A DNA stretch of 64,000 bases from Streptomyces sp. NBC_01498 (GTDB lineage Bacteria > Actinomycetota > Actinomycetes > Streptomycetales > Streptomycetaceae): contig NZ_CP109598.1 of the NCBI RefSeq assembly GCF_036327775.1, positions 5,220,001-5,284,000 of the forward strand, written 5' to 3'. Shown in pieces: positions 8,272-14,929 of the stretch. The notes beneath the pieces were generated by a model that worked only from the letters and a program-made list of their open reading frames with translations, was not told the DNA's origin and did not search any database. Both the position numbers and the translations under genes were made by a program. The stretch's first letter is position 1. Each line of letters begins with the position of its first letter.

Positions 8272-9318
8272 TCACCCGGTGTGTGTCAGCTGGTTGAGCA
8301 TCAGGGGCTGGATCTTCCCGTCCAGCATCGCCCCGAGCCCCAGGATCGCGCAGACGTCCGGCCGCTCCGCGATCTGCACCGGCATGCCCGTCGCGTCGTG
8401 CAGCATCTGGTCGAGGCCGGGCAGCAGCGCGCTGCCGCCGACCATCATGATTCCCGTGTCGGCGAGGTCCGCCACCAGATCCGGCGGGCAGTCGCGCAGT
8501 ACCTTGCCGATGCCGTCGAGCACGGCGGTGAGCGGGGTGTGGATGGCCTGCCGTACGGCGGCGGTGTCCACCCGGACCGACCGGGCGAGCCCCGTCGCCA
8601 CATCACGGCCGTGGATCTCCGTCGACGTGGGCCCGCCGTCCGCCGCGATGCCGTTGACGCGCAGGGCCAGCTGGAGGGGTCGTACGGACTGGCTCGGCAG
8701 CATCAGCTCGTGCTGATGGCGCAGATGCGTGACGACCGCCTGGTCGATGGCGTTGCCGCCGACCGGGATGCGCTGGGCCGTCACGATCGAGCCGAGGGAC
8801 AGCACGGCGACCTGGGTGGTGGCCGCCCCGCACACCATGATCATGGAGGCGGTCGGCTTCTCGACCGGCAGCCCGCAGCCCACGGCGGCGGCGATCAGTG
8901 TGTCGACCAGTTCGACCCGGCGGGCGCCGAGACCGGCCAGGGTCTCGATCGCCGCGCGCTGCGCGAGCGGGTCGCTGTCGTGAGGGGTGCAGGCCGCCGC
9001 GCGCAGCCGGGGCCTGCGGCGCAGCTGGCGGCGGAGTTTCTCGCCGAGGAGATGCCGGAGCATCCGCTGGGCCATGTCGATGTCCACGACGGTGCCGCCG
9101 GTCACGGGCCGGGAAACCCGGATGTAGCCGGGCGTGCGGCCCGTCATCTGCTCGGCGAGGGTGCCGACGGCGATGAGCGCGCCGGTCCGGGTGTTCACGG
9201 CGGCGACGCTCGGCTCGTCCACGACGAGCCCGGACCCCTTCACGAAGACCCGGGTCCTGGCGGCCCCGAGGTCGACGGCGACATGGCAACGGCGCAACTG
9301 CTCAAGGCTGACGGTCAC
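8272..9318 (-). CDS. mbl: MreB/Mbl-like actin homologue
   Basis: 348 residues from the GTG at 9318, which places VAVDLGAARTRVFV (phosphate-1 loop of the actin fold) at the N-terminus; GGGAG lies upstream. The segments RPVTGGTVVDIDMAQRMLRH, PVGGNAIDQAVV and MMVGGSALLPGLD match MreB-family landmarks. MreB proteins polymerise at the membrane; in Streptomyces MreB and Mbl act in spore-wall synthesis rather than in vegetative rod growth. The phosphate-2 motif reads VCGAATTQVAV where MreB has DIGGGTTEVAV, so the ATPase site is divergent. It is not in an mreBCD operon, which favours an Mbl-type paralogue. A longer in-frame extension to 9861 is Pro/Arg-rich and does not resemble the family. Confidence 0.75.
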   Translation of the reverse strand: MTVSLEQLRRCHVAVDLGAARTRVFVKGSGLVVDEPSVAAVNTRTGALIAVGTLAEQMTGRTPGYIRVSRPVTGGTVVDIDMAQRMLRHLLGEKLRRQLRRRPRLRAAACTPHDSDPLAQRAAIETLAGLGARRVELVDTLIAAAVGCGLPVEKPTASMIMVCGAATTQVAVLSLGSIVTAQRIPVGGNAIDQAVVTHLRHQHELMLPSQSVRPLQLALRVNGIAADGGPTSTEIHGRDVATGLARSVRVDTAAVRQAIHTPLTAVLDGIGKVLRDCPPDLVADLADTGIMMVGGSALLPGLDQMLHDATGMPVQIAERPDVCAILGLGAMLDGKIQPLMLNQLTHTG

Positions 9319-10180
9319 GGCGGGTTCGTCTCCCGGGAGGCGCTGAGGGCGGATCACCGGCGGGCAGCCGGTCCTCTTCGATCGTGGTCGCCGGAGCGCC
9401 GGGGCGCGCGCTGGGATGCGCCGGTCGGGGGTGCGGGTCGGGGTGCGCGGCGGTCCACGGCCGAGGCCGTTCGGTGGCTGGTCCGTGGCCGTGTCGGCGG
9501 GGGCTTCTGACGCGCCGCCAGGAATGTGTGCGGCCGGCGGGGGTGACCTGTCGCCGTGGTGCTGTGCCGCTCCGGTGCCGTGGTGACGACCGGGGCGGCG
9601 GGGCGGCTGCCGGATCGTGTACGGCGCGTACCGGCACCGCCGGGGGAGGGGCTGGTAGCGGGGCACAAGGTGTCCGGGGTACGCGGCCGGCGCCGCGCTG
9701 TCCGACGCGAGCGGCCGGGCCCGCCGACCACTGCTCTGTGGCGGCGGCGGCTCGTCGGCGGGGGAGGGCGGCATGGCCGCCCGGTCCCGCGTACCGCGCG
9801 TCCCGGCCATGCCGCCCGGGACGCGGACCAACGCCGGGACCGTGACCGTGGCCGGGGCCACGGCCTCGCGTTCGTGCGCGTGTTCTCACCACCGTGGCCA
9901 CGTTCTGGCGGTGGGGCAGTTGTCGCCTCGTGACCACGTCTTGGCGGTGGGCTCGCCCGCCCTCGCGCCGTGGCCGCTTCCTGGCGGTGGGGAAGCACCT
10001 GCCCCGGGCCCTGGCGGTGGGCACGCCCTCACCACCGTGACCGGGCCCTGGCGGTGGGCACGCCCTCACCACCGTGACCACGCCCTGGTGGTGGGCACGC
10101 CCTCGCCCCGTGACCCCACGCCCCTGCCCCGGCCGCGCACTCCCACGCCGTCCTACGGACCGGCGACGAGGCCCGGGGGA
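9319..10180. other. 860-bp intergenic region without a supported gene
   Basis: Upstream of the mbl-like gene and downstream of the mycothiol-type gene. Several open frames cross it, but they are Pro/Arg/Gly-rich, lack ribosome sites and have no family features. The right part is occupied by a tandem repeat (9888-10125). Confidence 0.6.
9888..10125. repeat. tandem repeat, about six copies of a 37-bp unit
   Basis: The core TGGCGGTGGG (last copy TGGTGGTGGG) recurs at 9906, 9942, 9982, 10012, 10049 and 10086, a spacing of 36, 40, 30, 37 and 37 bp. Each copy continues with a variant of GCACGCCCTCACCACCGTGACC. The two copies around 10012-10085 are the most alike. It lies in the 3' flank of the mycothiol-type gene. 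Confidence 0.8.
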
Positions 10181-10879
10181 TCACCTCGTCGGGGTCGCCC
10201 CCGCGACGCAGCGGGCGCGGAGGGTCTCGACGCCGTCGCCCCGGAGGTCGTCGCAGTACGCCGCGCGCCCGGTCATGGCCATGATCAGGGCCAGGGTGCT
10301 GCCGGAGACGACGGGGCCGGAGCCCGCCGTGAACGGTCCGTCGTCCGCGACGAGCCGCAGCCCGCCGATCCGGCCCTTGGCGAGGACGACCTGGTCCGAC
10401 TCCCGGTAGTACTCGGCCACCCGCGTCAGGGTCCCGGCCGGGCGGGCCGAGCGTATGCCCAGCGGATGCCGGATGTCCGCTCCGTGCACGATCACCTCGC
10501 CGAGCATGGCCAGGGCGGCGACGGGCGGCTTGGTCGTGCTCGGGACGGAGCGCAGGAACCTGTCGTACGTCTCGGCCGGGTCCGCCCCCAGGTGCTCGGC
10601 CAGCCGCATGGCCACCATCTTGTCGAAGTCGAACCGGCAGCGGATCACGCCCGCCATCCAGCGGACGGCGTTGAGATTCGCCGACGCGGTGAGGTGGGCC
10701 AGTACCTCGCGCACCGTCAGCCCGGCGCAGAGGGACGGAGTCGCCCACCGCTCGTCGCTCAGGTTCGCGAGGTCGGTCGCCAGCGCCGCCCGCTCGGCAT
10801 GGATCAGGGGCCAGACGTCGGCCTTCGGGCCGGGGTCCGCCTTCGGTGTGCTCGGCGAGTTCGGTGTCGGATCAGCCAT
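10181..10879 (-). CDS. maleylpyruvate isomerase-family, mycothiol-type (DinB-like) enzyme
   Basis: 232 residues with the MDMPI_N/DinB four-helix fold: LTVREVLAHLTASANLN near residues 54-70, and GEVIVHGADIRHPLGI near 127-142 supply the His residues that bind the metal in this family. Members use mycothiol, the actinobacterial thiol, as cofactor for isomerisation or conjugation, but the substrate here is unknown. ATG 10879 opens a Pro/Lys-rich N-terminal tail of about 20 residues before the conserved part. It is a single gene. Confidence 0.75.
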   Translation of the reverse strand: MADPTPNSPSTPKADPGPKADVWPLIHAERAALATDLANLSDERWATPSLCAGLTVREVLAHLTASANLNAVRWMAGVIRCRFDFDKMVAMRLAEHLGADPAETYDRFLRSVPSTTKPPVAALAMLGEVIVHGADIRHPLGIRSARPAGTLTRVAEYYRESDQVVLAKGRIGGLRLVADDGPFTAGSGPVVSGSTLALIMAMTGRAAYCDDLRGDGVETLRARCVAGATPTR

Positions 10880-11076
10880 CGGGAAGTCCTGTCTCGTTCG
10901 TGTCCCGCGAGTCGCGCGCGGGCGCGGGCAACGGGTCTATGGGCCGCTGGTCCTGCCGCCTCGGTCGCGGATCGCGGTGTCCGGGAACAAGACTCGCCTT
11001 CCGGCGCGGAATCATCGCTCGGGTGTGAGTTTTCTTTCCCCGCGAGGGCCGGGTGATCCAGCGACCGGCGCGCCAC

Positions 11077-11676
11077 TCACCCGCCCGGCGCCGGGGACCA
11101 GCGCTGGAGGAGGCCCCAGGTGAACTCCGCCACGCACGGCCCCGCACCCGGCACCGTGAACGCGAGGCCCCAGCGGGTCGGGGCCGTGCCCTCCAGGGGA
11201 CGTGACGGCGGGAACGCGTGGGCGACCTCGGTGACCGTGCAGGACCAGGGGCGCAGATCGTCGGCCGTACGCAGTTCGGGTCCCGGTTCGCCCGGTGCCC
11301 GGACCAGCCACTCGTTCCACACCGCGCCGCCCGGCGCCGCCGTCACCTCGAAGCGGAGCGCGGGCCAGAGCGGCACGGGCCACAGCAGCACCTCGCACGC
11401 CAGATCACCGATCTGCCGGGGAAAGGCCGTCTCCGGTCGGCCCAGCACCGAGCGGTAGCGCGAGAGCGTGCCACGGGCGCGGGGGGAGCGGACCATCGCC
11501 TGCCACCGCCGGTTGGCCTCCCGCATGTCGGCGGTCGACGCGCCCAGTTCACGGCGGGCGTTCTCCACCAGCTCGCCCTGGTGGTCGGCCATGCGGCGCA
11601 GCAGGACGAGCTGGAAGTCGCGGGGGCCGAAAGGCCGGGACGTACCGCCGGCTCCGCCCGATGTCGTGGCATTCAT
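11077..11676 (-). CDS. conserved hypothetical protein, unknown function
   Basis: 199 residues from ATG 11676. I do not recognise a family. The first half is helical and charged (FQLVLLRRMADHQGELVENARRELG), the second half has beta-type sequence with many Trp (ACEVLLWPVPLWPALRFEV, AEFTWGLLQRWSPAPG). It has no signal peptide or membrane segment. The ribosome site is weak, so an in-frame start at 11739 cannot be excluded. It is divergent from the zinc-ribbon membrane protein gene with about 120 bp between starts. Codon use is typical of the genome, which supports a real gene. Confidence 0.6.
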   Translation of the reverse strand: MNATTSGGAGGTSRPFGPRDFQLVLLRRMADHQGELVENARRELGASTADMREANRRWQAMVRSPRARGTLSRYRSVLGRPETAFPRQIGDLACEVLLWPVPLWPALRFEVTAAPGGAVWNEWLVRAPGEPGPELRTADDLRPWSCTVTEVAHAFPPSRPLEGTAPTRWGLAFTVPGAGPCVAEFTWGLLQRWSPAPGG

Positions 11677-11797
11677 AGCGACATCGTGCACGTTCGGGGC
11701 AGGTCGGGCGCCGGATTGGTGGAACCGTCGATTCCGCACAGGATCTTCACACCACAGGTGCCCGGACCGTTGCCAGTCGGATTATCTTCGGGGCGCC

Positions 11798-12541
11798 ATG
11801 GACTACTGCCATCACTGCCAACGGCACCTCAACGGCGCCCTGGCGTGCGCCGGTTGCGGTACGCCCGCCGAGGAGCTGCGGCTCCACGACCCCGTACCGC
11901 ACGAGGCGGAGGTGGTCCTCGTCGCGCGCGAAAACAGCCGCCCGGAGACGGCCGACGGCCCGCGCCGTGCCGCCCGTGGCTCCCGCAGGCGCGAGCTGTC
12001 CCGCCGTGAGCGCCGCGAGATGCGGGACCGGCGCGGCTCCCACCGGCGCCGGGGTCGTACGGTCCTGATCACCGTGCTCGGCCTCGGTCTGGCGGCCGGC
12101 GCGCTGAGCCTGGCCGAACTGGCCCTGGAGTCCTCCGGCGACGACGGCGACGCCACCTCCGTACAGGAGGACCGCGCCATCGAACTGGACGGCGGGCAGC
12201 CCTCGGAGGCCGCCGAGGAGCCCGAGGAGCCGGGGCGGGTCGAGGGCACGCCCACCCGGACCGCCGGGACCGGGAGCCCCACCGGTGACGGCTCGCCGGA
12301 CCCCTCCGCGTCGGAGGCGGAGTCGGGTCCGCCGGGCGGGGAGTCCCCGTCGCCCAGCGAGTCGGTGGCGCCGAGCGACGAGGCGGACCCCAGCGGTTCG
12401 CCCGGCCCGTCCGGCTCCGCCAGTGCCTCGGGCAGTCCCAGCACGTCCGGGCGGCCGAACCAGCCGCCGCCGCCTTCCGCCTCCGCGCCGCCGCCTCCCC
12501 AGGAGGAGGACGACTGCTTCCTCTGGTTCATCTGCACCTGA
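11798..12541 (+). CDS. zinc-ribbon, single-pass membrane protein with Ser/Pro-rich tail
   Basis: 247 residues. The N-terminus MDYCHHCQRHLNGALACAGC holds two CxxC pairs, a zinc ribbon. A basic linker (RRELSRRERREMRDRRGSHR) leads into one membrane helix at about 88-108 (TVLITVLGLGLAAGALSLAELAL), followed by an acidic and then Ser/Pro/Gly-rich extracellular tail ending in DDCFLWFICT. The ATG at 11798 sits 9 nt after TATCTT (11783-11788), suggesting a nearly leaderless transcript. Function unknown; the order zinc ribbon - TM - disordered tail suggests a membrane-linked signalling or envelope protein. The Cys and hydrophobic C-terminus may be a specific contact site. Confidence 0.75.
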   Translation: MDYCHHCQRHLNGALACAGCGTPAEELRLHDPVPHEAEVVLVARENSRPETADGPRRAARGSRRRELSRRERREMRDRRGSHRRRGRTVLITVLGLGLAAGALSLAELALESSGDDGDATSVQEDRAIELDGGQPSEAAEEPEEPGRVEGTPTRTAGTGSPTGDGSPDPSASEAESGPPGGESPSPSESVAPSDEADPSGSPGPSGSASASGSPSTSGRPNQPPPPSASAPPPPQEEDDCFLWFICT

Positions 12542-12645
12542 GGTTCGTCCGCACCCGAGGCCCGTGCCCGGCACACGCCCGGCACCTCTCGGCGCGCGCC
12601 TAACACGTGAAACCACCTCTGTGTAAACGCCCCGTCCGGCGCTTC

Positions 12646-13083
12646 TCACTCCGCCGCGTCGTCGCCCAGCATCCGCCGCAACAGGTCCCGCAGGACCGTC
12701 CGTTCGGCCACCGAGAGGTCCGCCAGCGGCTCGCGTGCGAAGGTCAGCCCCTCCCGCAGCCGCCGCGCCGTCTCCCGCCCGGTCTCCGTGGCCGCCGCGA
12801 GTTTCACCCGCCGGTCGCCCGGGTCCGGCTGCCGCTCCGCCAGGCCGCGCGACTCCAGCCGGTCGACGATCCCCGTCACGTTCGACGGCTCGCACTTGAG
12901 CTTGCGCGCGATGCGGCGCATGGGCATCGGCTCGATGGACAGCAGTCCCAGCACGCGCGCCTGCGCGCCGGTGAGCGAGTGCTCCGCGGCGGCGTGGTCG
13001 TACTCCTCGTAGTAGCGGGCCACGACCGTGCCGATGAGTTCGACGACTTCGAGGGTCAAGGGGTCCGTGTGCTGAGTGGCCAT
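12646..13083 (-). CDS. MarR family transcriptional regulator
   Basis: 145 residues with the MarR winged-helix fold: LTGAQARVLGLLSIEPMPMRRIARKL, recognition region CEPSNVTGIVDRLESRGL, and wing RQPDPGDRRVKLA. It is divergent from an MDR oxidoreductase gene (94 bp between starts), the usual arrangement for a regulator of its neighbour and itself. An ohr gene follows 1.2 kb further on. OhrR-type sensors carry a conserved redox Cys in the first helix; here the only Cys is at the start of the recognition region (KCEPSN), so peroxide sensing by the OhrR mechanism is unlikely. It may respond to a ligand such as a quinone or phenolic. Confidence 0.88.
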   Translation of the reverse strand: MATQHTDPLTLEVVELIGTVVARYYEEYDHAAAEHSLTGAQARVLGLLSIEPMPMRRIARKLKCEPSNVTGIVDRLESRGLAERQPDPGDRRVKLAAATETGRETARRLREGLTFAREPLADLSVAERTVLRDLLRRMLGDDAAE

Positions 13084-13100
13084 GGTCTCATCGTACGCTC

Positions 13101-13160
13101 GTTGCTTGACAGCATGAAATATCTAGGAGCATGGTTGTTTCAGTTGGTGAAGCTTTAACG
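13101..13160. promoter_or_regulatory. divergent promoter/operator region of marR and the oxidoreductase gene
   Basis: A relatively AT-rich patch holds TTGACA at 13106-13111 and a direct repeat AGCATG at 13111-13116 and 13128-13133 (17 bp apart, about 1.5 turns). These flank AAATATCTAGG. It is a likely place for MarR binding, though a clean palindrome is not seen. Confidence 0.4.
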
Positions 13161-13176
13161 AGGAGGCACCGCACCC

Positions 13177-14193
13177 ATGACCGCTCTTCCCGCGTCCGGC
13201 CGCGCCTGGCATCTCGTCGCCCGCCCGCACGGCTGGCCGAAGCCCGAGGACGTCGCCCTGCGCGAGGTCCCGCTGGCCGCACCGGGCGAAGGCCGGATCC
13301 TGGTCCGCAACAAGCACTTCTCGGTCGACCCGTACATGCGCGGCCGGATGAACGACGTGAAGTCGTACGCGCCGCCCTACCGGCTCGACCAGCCCATGGA
13401 CGGCGCGGCGGTCGGCGAGGTCGTCGCCTCGAACGCCGAGGGCTTCGCCGTCGGCGACCACGTGCTGCACGGCCTCGGCTGGCGGGAGTACGCGGACGTG
13501 CCCGCCCGGCACGCCACGCCGGTCGACGCCTCGCTCGCACCGCTCAGCGCCTACCTCGGCGTCCTCGGCATGCCGGGCCTGACCGCGTACGCCGGGCTCT
13601 TCGAGGTCGCCTCCTTCAAGGAGGGCGACGCCGTCTTCGTCTCCGGGGCCGCGGGCGCCGTCGGCAGCCAGGTCGGCCAACTGGCCCGGATCAAGGGCGC
13701 CTCACGGGTCATAGGCTCCGCCGGCTCCGACGACAAGGTCCTCCTCCTTGTGGAGGAGTACGGCTTCGACGCCGCCTTCAACTACAAGAACGGCCCGGTC
13801 AAGGAGCAGCTCAAGGCGGCGGCGCCGGACGGCATCGACGTCTACTTCGACAACGTCGGCGGCGACCACCTCGAAGCCGCGATCTCGTCGCTCAAGCTGC
13901 ACGGGCGCGCGACCATCTGCGGAATGATCTCGATCTACAACAGCACCGAGGCCACTCCCGCCCCGCACAACCTCGCCCAGGTCATCGGCAAGCGGCTGCG
14001 CCTCCAGGGGATGCTCGTCGGCGACCACGCCGCGCTCCAGCCGCAGTTCGTCAAGGACGTGGCCGGCTGGATCGCCTCGGGCGAGCTCGCCTACCACGAG
14101 ACGGTCGTCGAGGGCGTCGAGAAGGGCTTCGACGCCTTCCTCGGTCTCCTGCGCGGCGAGAACACCGGGAAGATGATCGTCACCCTCGGCTGA
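13177..14193 (+). CDS. NADP-dependent MDR-family oxidoreductase (zinc-free, alkenal/quinone reductase type)
   Basis: 338 residues. N-terminal GroES-like domain, then a Rossmann domain with VSGAAGAVGSQVGQLARIKG near 152-171, the NADPH-binding AxxGxxG type typical of prostaglandin reductase/leukotriene B4 dehydrogenase and CurA-like proteins. The zinc-binding Cys residues of alcohol dehydrogenases are absent. The motif VDPYMRGRMN near 46-55 is characteristic of this subgroup. It likely reduces alpha,beta-unsaturated carbonyls or quinones, a detoxification role that fits the neighbouring ohr. GAGGAGG lies before the ATG. Expected to be controlled by the divergent MarR protein. Confidence 0.88.
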   Translation: MTALPASGRAWHLVARPHGWPKPEDVALREVPLAAPGEGRILVRNKHFSVDPYMRGRMNDVKSYAPPYRLDQPMDGAAVGEVVASNAEGFAVGDHVLHGLGWREYADVPARHATPVDASLAPLSAYLGVLGMPGLTAYAGLFEVASFKEGDAVFVSGAAGAVGSQVGQLARIKGASRVIGSAGSDDKVLLLVEEYGFDAAFNYKNGPVKEQLKAAAPDGIDVYFDNVGGDHLEAAISSLKLHGRATICGMISIYNSTEATPAPHNLAQVIGKRLRLQGMLVGDHAALQPQFVKDVAGWIASGELAYHETVVEGVEKGFDAFLGLLRGENTGKMIVTLG

Positions 14194-14350
14194 CCGCTGA
14201 CCGCTGACCGTCGGCCGGCCTGACACCCCCCGTCCGGCGCCCCTCCCCGTCCGGTCCTCGTCCGCGACCGGCGCCCACCCGTTAGGCTCGTGACAGGCCG
14301 TCGCGGTCCGTGGGCGCGAGCCGCGGCGTACAAAGAAGAAGGAACCCCGA

Positions 14351-14779
14351 ATGAGCATCCAGAAGATCGACACCCTCTACACCGCCGTCGCCACCGCCGA
14401 GAACGGCCGCGACGGCCGTGTCTCGTCGGACGACGGCAAGCTCGACGTCGTCGTCAACCCGCCCAAGGAGCTGGGCGGCAGCGGCGCCGGTACGAACCCG
14501 GAGCAGCTCTTCGCCGCCGGCTACAGCGCCTGCTTCCAGGGCGCGCTCGGTGTCGTCGCCCGTAAGGAGAAGGCCGACATCTCCGGCTCGACGGTGACGG
14601 CCAAGGTCGGCTTCGGCAAGGCGGAGGCGGGCGGTTTCGGCCTGGAGGTCGAGCTGGTGGCGTCCATTCCGAACGTGGACGCGGCCACCGCGAAGGACCT
14701 CCTGGAGAAGGCGCACCAGGTGTGCCCGTACTCGAACGCCACCCGGGGCAACGTCCAGGTCACCCTGACCGTCGCCTGA
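14351..14779 (+). CDS. ohr: organic hydroperoxide resistance protein Ohr
   Basis: 142-residue OsmC-superfamily protein with all Ohr landmarks: DTLYTAVATAENGRDGRV, NPEQLFAAGYSACFQGAL with the peroxidatic Cys near residue 60, and QVCPYSNATRGNV with the resolving Cys near 125. Ohr reduces fatty-acid and other organic hydroperoxides in the cytosol using lipoylated proteins as electron donor. GAAGAAGGA precedes the ATG. It is separated from the oxidoreductase by 157 bp with a TAGGCT -10-like element near 14283, so it probably has its own promoter. Confidence 0.93.
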   Translation: MSIQKIDTLYTAVATAENGRDGRVSSDDGKLDVVVNPPKELGGSGAGTNPEQLFAAGYSACFQGALGVVARKEKADISGSTVTAKVGFGKAEAGGFGLEVELVASIPNVDAATAKDLLEKAHQVCPYSNATRGNVQVTLTVA

Positions 14780-14881
14780 CCGACGCCACACCGGCAGTAC
14801 GGCGCGACCGAACGACCGCACGGGCACGACCGCGTGACGGTACGAGACGCACGCGACGCACGTAACGCCTGACACGTACGA

Positions 14882-14915
14882 GAGGGCCGCACCCCACGAG
14901 CGGGGTGCGGCCCTC
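14882..14915. terminator. perfect 14-bp hairpin, bidirectional terminator
   Basis: Arms at 14882-14895 and 14902-14915 pair perfectly around a 6-nt loop. It lies between the convergent ohr and M14 peptidase genes. Confidence 0.85.
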
Positions 14916-14929
14916 CGCGTGTCCGACCG

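Noticed and set aside
9302..10081. Minus-strand gene in the gap upstream of mbl
   Set aside because: The translation is low-complexity repeat sequence (GHGGEGVPTAR) with no ribosome site.
9888..10125. CRISPR array
   Set aside because: Unit spacing varies (30-40 bp), there is no distinct repeat/spacer split, and no cas gene is near.
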